Positions 14,401 through 29,442 of a stretch of DNA of 64,000 nt are shown here, one piece after another. Origin of the DNA: Chrysomallon squamiferum. Lineage: Eukaryota > Mollusca > Gastropoda > Neomphalida > Peltospiridae. Each line of letters opens with the position of its first letter. Within the stretch, counting starts at the first letter, position 1. Below the pieces are notes generated by a model. The model was not told the origin of the DNA, did not search any database, and saw nothing but the letters and a program-made list of their open reading frames with translations. A program made the translations under genes and the position numbers. Where the stretch lies: contig CM022679.1 of the NCBI GenBank assembly GCA_012295275.1, forward strand, positions 20,276,342 to 20,340,341. Direction: 5' to 3'.

Positions 14401-17105
14401 ATTCTAGGAACTAGTTTCTCTCTCATGATCCAGTACTATTTTACTTCTTTATTCTAGGAACTAGTTTCTCTGTCATAGTCCAGTACTATTTTACTTGTTT
14501 ATTTTAGGAACTCTGTGCGAGACTAATATTGATGAATGTAGCAGTTCTCCATGTGTCAACAAAGCAACATGCCAGGATCAGGTGAACAACTACACCTGTC
14601 AGTGTCCATCAGGTAAATGTAACTGAGGTGTAAAAGTGAGAATGTGGCGAGGTGGGAATAAAACAGAGTGGGGAGTGAGGAAATGGAGAAATGGGGTCAT
14701 GGGGAGAATGACGGAAGAAAGTAAACTACTGATGAAGAAATCTGTGTGTATTTTCACCACAGAATCAGCAGCATCTACTTTTTTAGCATCTACCTTTCTG
14801 TTTTATAAACACCAAGTAGCTGGGATTGCAAGAACACAACCTTTAAAATTCAGAATCCATGTCTGACTGGTGAATTCAATGAGTTGTTTTAACAAACAAA
14901 ATGAAACATTATAGTTACAACTGGTTAGTTCAGTAAGTTCAGTAACATGAATTATTGACAAGAATCAGACTTGTAAAGATTATCTCTTTTTTAAACTAAT
15001 ACCAAGTACACATCTATGATCGTATCTCTCTCTCTGTTTGTTTGTTACAGGGTACCAAGGAAGAAACTGTGAAGAAGAGGTGGATGAATGTGAATCTAAT
15101 CCCTGCTACAATGGTATTTGTGTTGATAAACACTTGGGCTGGGTCTGTGAATGTTACTCTGGTTTTACTGGTATACAGTACGTGTCATATTTACTTATAT
15201 TACATTATTAGGAGCTAAATATCACAGATAGACTTCTCATTCTAACAAAATAATGATTAATTCTGTTCAGTGAGCCCAGTTTCTAAGACTCATTTATCAC
15301 ACAGTTTATGAGAATGTGAATATAAAAGATTCTCTACTGCCAATGAAAATTAGTTCAGGAAAGATGATAGTTTGGTATGACAAGATTTTATATCTCATTT
15401 TACATTCTGACGCTGAAAAATATTTCAACCATTTAATGTAAATCTAAACAGTATTTATTTTCATCCATGCAAAAAACAATTAACTTTATTTGTATTATTG
15501 TACAGAGTAAATATCAGAAAAAATCTTTGAAAAATTTTAAATTTCATAATTTTTAATAGGTGAATTTTAATTTGGTCTTATAAAATTTATTTGTAAAGTA
15601 TGTATTTAATGATGATTGTAACAGTTAGATTGAACATTGCCTTCACAGAATATTTCAGATTAGCATAATGATTTATGTTCATTTTTATTTTAAATTCAAA
15701 ATATTTGTAAAAATGTAACTTTGTTATAGATGTGAAATCAACATAAATGACTGTGAGAATGATCCATGTGATCGAGGAACCTGCTATGATCTCATTAATG
15801 GTTTCTACTGTGACTGTGGGGTAAGTTAGTATCATAATGACCAGCTGTGTACTATAATACAGTATATTATTACACTGTGTGTTATTTACACTGGTAAAAA
15901 TAAAACTTTTACTGAATTACTAAATTAAATCTAAATAAATATGGAATCTAAAAATGAAATAATCATATCTGTGGATTCTTAAATTCATTCCTACTACTAC
16001 TGCTGCTGCTGCTGCTGTTACTTCTATTACAACTACTAATACTTTTACTGTAACTGCTACTATTACTACTACTACTGCTGTTACTTCTATCATATCACTA
16101 CCACTTCTACTACTATTACTACTGCTACTATTACTACAGTTACTACTATTACCACTACAACTGTTAATACATTTGACAGGACACTGGTTTTGAGGGTCCT
16201 GTCTGTGCTGATAATGTTGATGACTGTCATGTGTATAGCTGCTTAAATGGAGGTACCTGTAACGACCAGATCAAAGGATTCAATTGTACCTGTCCTCCAG
16301 GTAATATTTTTATACAAATGTTTTCTTTAGTATATAAAACAGCTTTATTATCAATTTTAGATTTCAGTTCATTGGTTAGGTTTCAGTACTTCTATATTCA
16401 TTGGCTCCTGATTTAGAATTAATGTAAAAAACTATTTTTCTTGTTTCCTTAGTTTTATTTTCAATCGATCACTTTTATTTTTTATTTTCTCTGCTGTGAA
16501 TTGTACATTCCTTTAAAACATTTTGTTGGTTTTAGGCTTTAGTGGTGAAAGATGTGAGACTGACAATAATGAGTGTGACTCCAGTCCATGTGAACATGGC
16601 AAATGTGAAGACCTAAAGAATGGTTACAGGTGTTTGTGTCAGGTAAGGCGTATTTCTTAAATTTTAATTGTTGTTGTTGTTGATGATGATGTTGATGTCG
16701 TTATTAAAAATACTATCATTAATACAAATATTTATTAAAATTACTCTTCTTTTATTTATTTATTTAATCTATTTTATTTACTTATTTATTTTATTTTTTG
16801 CTTTATGTATTTGAATTAAGCAATTAATGAATTAAATATGTATTGATTTTAAATCTTCATTACAAATGTCAGACAGTTAGTATAACATGTGAAGTTTAAT
16901 TGTAGTCTGGGTACACAGGGACAAACTGTGAGGTTATGATAGATGAATGTCAACAACGGCTGTGTGAAAACAACTCCACCTGTACAAGTTTTCTAGGTGG
17001 ATACAACTGTACCTGCCTTTCAGGTATATGTCCAATTACTTCACAGATGTGTCAGTAGCAAAGACTTTTTCTGTTATACTGAAACGTTATGGTTATTTAT
17101 TTATT

Positions 17106-17143
<38 letters not shown>

Positions 17144-17578
17144 GTTTGTTTGTTTATATTATTTATTTTATTGTTATTTATTGTTTATAACTGTCATGTA
17201 ATATAGAAAAATGTTTAACTTATTTTATTATTTATTTTTGTTTTATTCATAATTTCATTTTCTTATATTTATTGTTCATTCTTATTCATTGAGAACAGTA
17301 TTTCATGAAATATAGTTAATGTATATATTATTTTTTTATATTAAAACAATTTGAACACTGTTTTACTTTTAAAGATATTATTTAAAAAATTAAGTGTTTT
17401 TATAATGCTTACAGTTTCATGTCTGTCTATCTCTAGATAGATAGATAGATAGTTAGATAGGTAGTCAGATAGATAGACAGACAGATAGATAGATAGGTAG
17501 ATAGACAGACAGACAGATAGACAGACAGTCAGGCAGATAGACATACAGATAGATAGGTAGATAGACAGACAAACAGAC

Positions 17579-17609
<31 letters not shown>

Positions 17610-17686
17610 TAGACAGACATACAGATAGATAGATAGGTAGACAGACAGATAGATAGATAGACAGATAGATAAACAGACAGACAGAC

Positions 17687-17727
<41 letters not shown>

Positions 17728-20700
17728 TAGTATAACATTGTAAGAATTACCAAAGCACTTCAGTTTTTAAAATATATATTTATAAATAATACAGTTTTTA
17801 AATTGTTTTAATATAACAAACCAATAATATTATTTATTACAGGGTTTTCTGCTTGTGTTAATTTGATGTATTTGTTTGTTCAGGTTTTACAGGTAAAAAC
17901 TGTGAAACAAACATTGACGACTGTGTCTCATGTCACAAAACTGGGACACTCAGCTGTCAGGACGGCATCAACAGCTACATTTGTGAATGTCTTCCTCGGT
18001 GGACAGGTGAGTCACCTTTTTACATAGCATTTACTGAACCTGACTTTTATATACATCAAAGTTACTTCAAGACTTTGAGTAGAAAAACTAGAGTGATATC
18101 TTTTTACATAACATTTACTGAACCTGACTTTTATATACATCAAAGTTACTTCAAGACTTTGAGCAGAAAAACTAGAGTGATATCTCTTTACATAACATTT
18201 ACTGAACCTGACTTTTATATACATCAAAGTTACTTGAAGACTTTGAGTAGAAAAACTAGAGTGATATCTTTTTACATAGCATTTACTGAACCTGACTTTT
18301 ATATACATCAAAGTTACTTCAAGACTTTGAGTAGAAAAACTAAAGTGATATCTTTTTACATAACATTTACTGAACCTGACTTTTATATACATCAAAGTTA
18401 CTTCAAGACTTTGAGCAGAAAAACTAGAGTGATATCTTTTTACATAACATTTACTGAACCTGACTTTTGTCTACATCAAAGTTACTTGAAGACTTTGAGT
18501 AGAAAAACTAGAGTGATATCTTTTTACATAACATTTACTGAACCTGACTTTTATATACATCAAAGTTGAAGACTTTTGAGTAGAAAAAAGACTTTCTTTT
18601 TACATAACATTTAGAAAAACTAGAGTGATATCTTTTTACATAACATTTACTGAACCTGACTTTTTTGTCTACATCAAAGATATCTTTTTACTTGAAGACT
18701 TTGAGAAGAGTAGAAAAAAAAAAGAGTGATATCTTTTTACATAACATTTACTGAACCTGACTTTTATATACATCAAAGTTACTTGAAGACTTTGAGTAGA
18801 AAAACTAGAGTGATATCTTTTTACATAACATTTACTGAACCTGACTTTTGTCTACATCAAAGTTACTTGAAGACTTTGAGTAGAAAAACTAGAGTGATAT
18901 CTTTTTACATAACATTTACTGAACCTGACTTTTATATACATCAAAGTTACTTGAAGACTTTGAGTAGAAAAACTAGAGTGATATCTTTTTACATAACATT
19001 TACTGAACCTGACTTTTGTCTACATCAAAGTTACTTGAAGACTTTGAGTAGAAAAACTAGAGTGATATCTTTTTACATAACATTTACTGAACCTGACTTT
19101 TATATACATCAAAGTTACTTGAAGATTTTGACTAGAAAAACTAGAATGATATCTTTTTACATAACATTTACTGAACCTGACTTTTGTATACATCAAAGTT
19201 ACTTGAAGATTTAGAGTAGATAAACTAGAATGATATCTTTTTACATAACATTTATTGAAAACTGACTTTCACACATCAAAGTTGCTTGAAGATTTTAATT
19301 AGAAAAAACTAGAGTGATACCTTTTTACATAACATTTATTGAAAACTTATTTGCATACATCAAAATTACATGAAGATTTTGACTAGAAAAAATTAGTGTG
19401 ATGACAAAATATTACTCTAAGAACTTTCTTTTCATATTTGACTTATTTACAGAATTAAGATTAAGTGACTTAAAGTATAAATTATAAAAAAAAAATTAAA
19501 TATATTTTATTAATTTATTATATATGGTATTTATTATATATTATATATGCATATGGTATTTTTGGGGTATTATCATTATTATTATTATTATTATTATGAA
19601 GTTGTTAAATTAATTTAAAAAAAATACATTATTAATATATTTTTAAATATATATACAATATTATGAAGTTTTTTACACTAACTTATTAATTAGTGTTTTT
19701 GAATATGTTTTACTGATGTATTTGTTTAACACTAGGCAGTCGATGTGAAGCCATGCTGGACCCATGTTTCTCCCAGCCCTGTGAAGCAGATGGGACGTGT
19801 GTAAGAATTGGAGATCTGTATCGCTGTTACTGTGCTCCTGACTTCACTGGCACCCACTGCCAGGTAAAACATTGCTTTAGTTATTATCACCTTTGAAGTA
19901 ATTTAGGTAAAATATAATTATTTTTTTATTTAATTTATTATTTATTTATTTATTTACTAATTTATTACATTGCACTCTTGAATGGACGGACTACCAAAGA
20001 TTTTATATTAAAGACTAATTTCAAAACATTACTGATATAATATAGATACTGATATATTATCACTGATATCTTACAATAATAATAATATGTTATCTTTGAT
20101 ATATTGTTGTTAATTATAGATTCTGATATCATACAAATGATGTTATTTTATCACTGATATATATACTGCAAATACAGATATGGTATTAATCATATACTAC
20201 AGTTTCAGATATCTTACAGATAATGCATTATTACTGATAATGTACAAACACTAACAGAATTATATTGGTATATACAAATAGCAATATATTACACTGATAT
20301 TACTGATATTGATATATCATCACTGAAATATTGCAAACAGTGATATAATTGTTATAACTGGTATCTTACAAATGCTAATATATTACCACTGTTAGAGATA
20401 ATGATGTTTTATTACTGATATAGCATAGATACCAGTATATAATAATTGATATTTTACAGATACAAATAGATGACTGTTTATCACAGCCATGTTTGAATGG
20501 TGCTACCTGTATTGATTCTGTTAACAGCTTCACCTGTCAATGTTCATCAGGATTCACTGGACAGGTCTGTCAGGACAATGTCAATGAATGCACATCAAAC
20601 CCTTGTCTTAATAATGGTTCCTGTAGTGATGTCAACAATGGCTTCATATGCAGGTAAACCTAGTTTTATAATTTTACATAGAATCCGAATTAAGTAAAAG

Positions 20701-21468
20701 AATATGAGTTAATTAATGGTATATATTATAACAATATTAGGTCATTTGTTTTTGAAAAACCCCAAAGGGAATGAGTTTAAAAAACAAATTTGATTCTGTG
20801 CTGATCCCCAATTTACTGAATGTTCAACTTATTTTTTTTATTACTGTATAATTGGTGTACATTTTCTGAATGCTGTTACTGAAGACAGAGATGTTTGTTG
20901 TTTGTGTAGCTGTCCACCAGGATGGAGTGGGTCCCTGTGTGAGGAGGATGTTGACGACTGTGCCAGCATGCCATGTCAGAACGGTGCAACCTGTCAGGAT
21001 CAAATCAGTGATTACACCTGCCTCTGTTCTAAAGGTCTGTTATCATAGTGTTATAGGTTAATGATTTAATGATTGGTGTATTTAATCATTACATCTGCCT
21101 CTGTTCTAAAGGTCTGTTATCATAGTGTTAGAGGTTAATGATTTAGTTTTTGGTGTATTTAATCATTACATCTGCCTCTGTTCTAAAGGTCTGTTATCAT
21201 AGTGTTATAGTTTAATGATTTAATGATTGGTGTATTTAATCATTACATCTGCCTCTGTTCTAAAGGTCTGTTATCATAGTGTTAGAGGTTAATGATTTAC
21301 ATATCTAAAGATATAGTTTTAAATATATCAATTGTTTATTTATGGTATATTTAATGATTACACCTGCCTCTGTTCTAAAGGTTTGTCATTCATTATAATA
21401 ATTTGTTCTGTTAACTACTGATGTATTTAAATTACATTTGTATAGATCCATCAATGTGTGTATGTATT

Positions 21469-21503
<35 letters not shown>

Positions 21504-23545
21504 TTGTACATGTGCATATATATTTGTATATATGTACATGTTTATTTATGTGTATATGTGTGTGTATTTATGTTGCATCTCAGTTATGTTCTTAAGTATC
21601 TGTGTTTAGATATATGTGTAACTGTATGTATGCATGTATGTGTATGTAGTATGTATGTATGTATTTATGTATGGGTGTCAGATTTGTTTGTGAAAGTGAA
21701 GTAAAATTTTATTAAGTTGTAATTTCACTGATAAAATTATAACGCAAAACAACATACTTAATATGACCATGTAAAGACATTTAATTTTAATACTGAATAC
21801 AGGCTATGAAGGCAAGTCATGCCAGGATGAGATAAATGAATGTGACAAGCAGCCATGTAAGAATGGAGCTACCTGTGTGGACAAGATAGGAGACTTTGAG
21901 TGTCAGTGTCTGGAGGAGTATGAAGGAGAGCTGTGTGACAGAGCCATTGATGACTGTGTTTTGAACAACACCTGTTTGAATGGAGCCACCTGTAAAGATG
22001 GATGGAGATCAGTCACATGTATCTGTCCACCATTTTACATGGGAGATGACTGTGGAAAGGGTAAGAGAAATCTTTTATTTACAAACAATACCACGCACTG
22101 TCACTGGCCAAATACTCTGCATGTATTAATATATATATTGTTCTTGTTCTTGTTATTGTTACTGGTTGATGTTGCTGCTGCTGTTACTGTTGATACTACT
22201 GTTGCTGTTTTAGAGAAAGATGATGACTATGACATGCTGTGTAGAGGACAGAATGGCTCCCTGTGTCTTCCACCTAAAATGTATTCCCCAAATATCACTG
22301 AGCTGTCTGTTTGTCTGTGGGTCCGGTTTGCAGACATTAAAGGCAATGGAACATATCTAACCTTGCTGGAAGTAATTCAGTAAGTGTTCACAAAACAGTC
22401 AACAGACTTCTTCAGAGTCACACTAAATAACCAGCTATAAGAAATATACTGAATACCAACTTAAAAAAACAAATAAAAATAAACAAATGTAACATTTCTT
22501 GTTTTTATTGATTCCTCTTAATAAATAACAGTTATTAGAGCCATACCAGAAAAACAAACAAAGCAACAATGAAAATATATATGCAAGATAAAACATTTCC
22601 CTTATTGGTAAAAATATATTGACTCCTGCCTGCATTAGCATTACAAATGGTCCAACCATTAATTAATGTTAGTCTAAAATTAGTGCCAGGAAAATTTCAT
22701 TTTAAAGGATTGATTATACATAGGCTTAAGGAATGCTTGAAAGTGATTATTTTATTTGTTGATTTATTCCTAAAAATAAAGTATAAAAAAAAAAATAAAA
22801 CTATGAAAATTATGGAAGGATGTTATTTTCATGGCTATTGGTGAAATGGTTTTGCTCTTAGAAAAGTGAAAAATGAAATACCTTTTCTGAATGTTTCCAA
22901 TTTGTATTTGTTTGTATGTGATGTGAAACATCTAAGAAAGGTTTCTCTTGTAGGTCAGAAAACAACAGCAATGATGAGGGAGCTAGGATTATGCTGGAGA
23001 TGGAGGCTGATAAAGTGAGTGTCATGCTGTTTAGTGATGTCAACAGTGTTGATGTTGATGTCGGTGTCAATGACGGCTTTTGGCATCATCTGTGTTTCAC
23101 TTCCACTGATGAATCGTGGGTTATCTATGTTGATGGTGATGTGGTTCATTCTGAAACTGAAACATCAAATCAGAAATTGCCACACAGGTAAATGACTATA
23201 TTGAACAACAGTTAATCTTTGAACTGTTTTCCAAACATGCTGTACTGGGTTAATAAGATTAAAATAAATAAAAAATAAATAAATAAAAAAATTAATTAAT
23301 TAAATAAGACAAAATTAAATTAAATTTAAAAAAATTTAAATAAAGTAAAAGATTCTATCATTATTCAGATTTAAATGTATTCCACACATAGACTGTGCTG
23401 ATCTGAGTGCTCCAGGATCAAACCTTTTTAATGCACCCATTCCATTGATGCTGTCCTAATATGGAAGTGTATAAAGAATATCCATTGATATATGTAGTGT
23501 ATGGAAAGACATCAGCACATTCTGCCTCTTGTGACACAACAACAG

Positions 23546-23610
<65 letters not shown>

Positions 23611-24219
23611 AACAAAAATCAGATGTATGATAGCTAGTAGTCATCAAATGTGCTGATATTAAGATGTCATTAATTCTCTATTTCTTGTTTGTAGACTGCA
23701 GCTGTTCCTTGCTCAGAAATATGAACACATCAACAACAACAACCAGTTCCACGGCGAGCTCAGTCAGGTCAACGTCTACAGTTACGTCTTAAACGTCTCT
23801 GTCATTGAGAACATGGCCAACAACTGCTCCACCAGTCGCTTATCTGGCAACCTCTACAACTGGGTCATCATGGATTCCTACATACACAATGACATTGAGA
23901 TTGTAAGACCAGCTCTGTGTGGAAGATCACAGTGCCCTGCAGGGTATCGTGGGACCAACTGTAACATTAAAATAGGTGAAACACCTGCTGTGGTTATTCA
24001 CTAGTGTTTAATAATGATGTAAATTAAGTGAGAAAATAAATGTGAATGTACAATATGCCTCTCTGTCAGTAGGAGTAACATTAGCAGCAATACATTTCAT
24101 TTATTTTAACTTAAATCACATTTAAACTAAACATGTGTAGATGTTTGCTTACTTTTAATGTTTTATTATATCTTTATGTAAGTGTGAGCATGCATGTATG
24201 TGTGTGTGCATATACTTAT

Positions 24220-24268
<49 letters not shown>

Positions 24269-27200
24269 GATAGTAATTTGCAAAGTATCTAGAATTTCTT
24301 ATAAACATTATTGCAAAAGAATGGAGTCAGTTATTAATTAATATATTTCTCCAGTTAATTATATATTTATAACAATTATAAAGTGTATAATATTACTTTT
24401 TTAAATAAACTTTTCAGATAATAATTTATTAATTATATAATATTATGTGATATAAAAATATTTAATAATAAATATACAATTAAAATGACCAACAACGTAT
24501 ATTATTAATATTTGAATGATTTAGACAAGCACCCCCCTGGAGTGGAGTCCTGCCCTGAAGACATCAGAGTGACCAGTCAAACTCGCCTCACTGTGGTCAC
24601 CTGGGAGGAGCCCATGTTTACTGATGATGTTGGAATAGTGGATGTCGAGAAAACTCACCGATCAGGTTTTGTTTTCTTATTAATTTGTTTACCTGTAAAT
24701 AACCAGGTTTTTTTTTTACCTTAAGTTACTTTGTCAACAAAATATCATAATTTTTCTTACTGATTCCTGTCTGTTGGTGTCAGATGTTATATTTTTTCCT
24801 GTTGCAGGTCAGACATTTGCCTACGGTGAATACATTGTCAGTTATGTTGCCTATGATGCTGAAAATAATTCTGCAGAATGTAGTTTTGGAATCATTGTCA
24901 AACGTGAGTATACGTTCTTTTTACACTAACACCTTGGTTTTAATCAGTTTAGTTTACATAATTTAATTCAGGTGTAAATGGAATCATTAAAAATATATGA
25001 AAATGAAAGACAGTGGAAAATGTTTTTAAACAAAAAGCAAGTACTGATATCAAGATTTCCAAAATATTTTGTAGTTATCACCACAAATATATAAAATTTA
25101 TCCATGACTATGTGAAAAATAGATACATAAAAAAACAGTTTAATTTAATGTAATTTGTTATGTTGATTTTTATATTAATTTAAAAAAATCATTAAATCAG
25201 AAAATGTTGTGGTTGTGTGCATGTATATGTGTAAATCATATGTAACAATAATTAGAACATGCAGTGTCTGTTCATAATTATAATTTTTGAAAAGTAATGT
25301 TTTTAAATATTAAATAATATTAAAAATGAGCTGAATATGAATAATACAGTCTAAATATCCTTATATTTTAATATTATTTTCTCTAGCATATAACTGTATA
25401 GAACCCCCACCTCCAGTGTATGGAGCCAAAACATGCAATGCTTGGACTCATGGACACTACTGCTCCATAGCTTGTCCAGACAACTATGACTTTGCTGAGT
25501 TCCCACCCCCGTTCTACCGGTGTGGTGCAGAGGGATTTTGGGATCCACCCCGGGGAAATCCCTTCCGCTTTCCTGCTTGTTCAGGTATGGTTTACTTTGA
25601 CAAGACTGAACATGTCATAGCCCAATGTCTGGATGTGTTTCAAGGTGTTACTCCAATCATTAATTATCTTTGTAATAATTATTATTTATTAGTCTTTGTG
25701 TTACTAAAACAGTTGTTGTCTTTAATTGTGTGGTCATAATTGGTAAAAAATTTTTAAAAAATAGGCATTTTTAAAGAACAGATTATATACACAATATGGT
25801 CCTGAAAACAAGTATTTTTTATTTTAACATGCAGTCAACAGGCAATAGATCTGAAATTAAGAGTCTGAAAGCATTTTTTTTGGGGGAATGATTTTTATCA
25901 TAAATACATTTCTGTTACATATTGGAACCAGAGGGATAAAATTGCTAAGAAACTCCAGATATGCAAAGATCAGTACTCCTAATACTGGTAAATTTTCCGT
26001 GTTTGGAATTACCTAGCCAACCTGTGTAAAACTTTCTTTTGTTGTTTTTCTTTTCTGCTTTCTATCATCCACCTTCAGACTATTTGTGTGTTTTCTTCAG
26101 CTCTGTATCCACCTTCAAGCTGTATTCTTGGTGGGTCAGCTGGTTTCACAGGACCAGACTGTACTGAAGACTTTAAAGCCAGTCTTCTAAAGAAGTTTAT
26201 TGAAATGATGAAGGAGCTGGATGAGAGGCTAGGACTGTGTGTGCCTCACAACTGTACCTATGACGACATTCAGGTGGAATGTGATGTCCCGACAGCCACC
26301 CGGGTCAGGCGTACTACTGCCGCTGCCTTCACTGTCAACTTTCATGTCAACCTGTCATCACAAAGGTAATGTAAGATTAGGTCTGTTTAAAAGTCCAAAG
26401 AACTCTCTCTATCCTGAGCTTTCTGGGTGTGAAGTTTACGATAAATATTACTGTTGAAATAATACAGACTTGAAAAAATATATATATATATTTGGTTATT
26501 TTTTAAGGTTTCAGAAAAGGTATAAAAATATAATAGAAATATATTATTTATTATTTCAGATATAAGTATTATTTATCTTGAGGTTTGAAAGACATATATA
26601 GATTATCATGTATTTTATAAAGAGAAACAATTGCTATGAGATAATGTGATTTTCATGAAAGTGATACTTGAGATTGAGTGAGTTAGTGTATGTGATCTTT
26701 TTATAACTGATAACTATGAAAGTTATTTCCTTGTAATTATGTAACATTTGTACTGGACATAAAGCAGTGACTGAAATAAATATTTATTTTTAAGTCAAAC
26801 TAATTTTTGTTTAAAGAGGGTGTTCCAGCTTGAGCTCTATCAACTTTAAAAAAACAAATTATGTATAGGTGATACTTCAATGATTCCTTGCTGTTAAACA
26901 ATAAGAATAATCACTGAAATGCCTCACTTCTACCACATAATAACCACATATTTGAGATGTCATTATACAAATATACTTTCATTTACAGCTATGCCTTGGA
27001 AAACAGTAACATTAACTTTGCTGCTGAAGAACTGGAATCTCTGTTAAAGAGACAAATGTTTGACGGTTTCACAGCTGATCTCAGCAGATTCCAGTCATCT
27101 GTACGTCTGTCCTGTCTGGAAGGTCAAATTCTACGAACACTGGACAACAAGAAAAGACGATGCTGTAAACACTTCATTTATTGAATTTTAGAACTATTGG

Positions 27201-29381
27201 TATACTCTAAAATACATGATTCTTTTCCATTATGTATGTATACATATCCAAAACTAGTTTTAAAAACATGATTTAAAATGATACAAGTGTCATTTATATG
27301 TAATGATTGCAAATTAAGTTATTGTACTTTAGAGTTGAAAGACTGCAAGCAGTAAAATGGCATTCTGACACACATTTTGACATATACATCCATTAAATCA
27401 TAAATTTTATCTTTTAATAAACACAACTAAATAAATTTAAAGAGCTGAATATAGCATTTAAAACAAAATTATGCATATTTGGTAAAACACAATTCTTCTG
27501 TGATACATTTTATTATTTCATAATAGATTTGTAACTGAAATACACCGAAAAGGCAATGTTGCAGATGATAATATAATATGTACAGAAATAAGTATTAGTA
27601 TAGAAAATAAGTGTGTTATTTTATTTAATGGTATGTTTTTAGTCATGTAGCTTATTAACTATTACTGTCTTTTTTGTATAGTGAACTGTCCAGTTGGGTC
27701 ATTCTACAGCAATGCCACAGGTCAGTGTGAACTGTGTGCGGAGGGAGCCTACAGCAGTGACCAGCGGCAGACGCACTGTCAGACCTGTCCAAGTGGGAAG
27801 ACAACTGGAGCACCAGGAGCTGTCAGTCAAACTGATTGCTATGGTAACAGTCTTCTGTCTCACTGAATATTAATGTTAACCAAATATTAAGATTTTATTG
27901 CTAATCAGGACCTAGTGTTGACAAGTACATTTTGTTAGCAACATTTACCATTAAGAGGTTCAGTAGAGGTTCACTTAGAGGTTCCAGTAAAATCATGATA
28001 CCAAATGATGTGTTATCATCATGATATCCAGTAATGTCTTGTACAAAACTTAATATTCTGAACTGTAACTGATCTAAGTAGTTTATGGAATTAAGTTTTT
28101 TCATGATGTTGTAATTACTGCTTGCTTCTTTCTTTTAACTGATCATTTTAAATATATTTTTAGATAACTGTACCATAGGATATTATTATGATGCCACTGT
28201 TGGCCAGTGTCAGCCATGTTTAAAGGGAGAGTACCAGGATGAAACAGGACAGCTGAGATGTAAATCTTGTCCTGTTGGTACAACAACGCAGAAGGAAGGA
28301 ACAGTGTCTAAGGATATGTGTGGAAGTAAGTTCACAGTGTCAGGTGTCTGTTACGTCTGTATTTATGTCAAATTATACAAATCTGCCTGAAATATTTTGA
28401 AATAACTGATGACTAGAAGCTTATGAAATTACTATTATAACATATTTGTCATTCTATTAAGTAAATATACCAGTTTATTTGATAACCTAAAGTAAATACA
28501 TGTGTATAATAATATTGTTAAAAAACAGTAATTATTGGGTTCAATTTTTTTTTAAAGAGTTTCAGTTTTAATATGGCAAAAAAAAAAATTCAAATATTTA
28601 CTTGAAGCATCTTTTCTAATTATTTCATTAATTTTCAGATTTTTGCAAGCTGGGAGAAGAACTTGGTGTTTCTGGAGGCTGTGTACCCTGTGTGGCAGGA
28701 TCATACAAAGATGACCTTGACCTTATGTTCTGTAGGTTGTGTGACTATGGCTGGACCACTGCAAATGAAGGAGCCACTTCTAAAGACCAGTGTACTGTTG
28801 GTGAGTCGGTATTTTTTTAAATTGTGCTGTATTTTACCTATTTTGTATCTGTCTCTTTGTCTTTTGGTCTGAATCTGTTCAGATGACTCTGCCTCAGTGT
28901 AAAGTGTGTGTGTGTGTATGGCTATATATGTGTCTGTGTGTATATGTACATCCATTTTGTAACTCTCTATCTAATTATCCACCACTAAATTCTATATAAA
29001 TTATGTGTGTGTGTGTGTGTGTGTGTGCGTGTGTGTCTGTGTGTGAATTTATATATATGTATGTATTTACAGCTTACTGTGCCAGAGGACAATATCGCAC
29101 AGAGAACAATAAATGTGAACAGTGTCCACAAGGAACATACAACCCACACCCAGGTCAGACAAAATGCACTCCATGTGGCCCTGGCAGGACTACTCCAGTA
29201 GAGGGTGCTATCTCTGAAAGTCAGTGCATTGCTGGTCCTGTGAATGAGTGTGAGTTTGACACAGACAACTGCCACGACAATGCTACCTGTCACGACCAGG
29301 AAAATGGTTTCTCTTGTACCTGCAACTTTGGATTTAACGGATCTGGAGTTCATTGTAAAGGTATGCTATACCTCAGTGTGT

Positions 29382-29442
<61 letters not shown>

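Noticed and set aside
17341-17753. Antisense L-S-I-Y repeat ORFs
   Set aside because: Translation of a GATA/GACA microsatellite.
18012-19214. ORFs of 127-164 codons on both strands ([10 protein letters not shown] and [10 protein letters not shown] repeats)
   Set aside because: Consequence of an 84-bp (3n) intronic minisatellite without stops; lies between two well-supported EGF exons.
21035-21061. Frame extension after exon 20910-21034
   Set aside because: Intron read-through; the donor GTCTGT is followed by stops, and the next EGF exon joins in phase.
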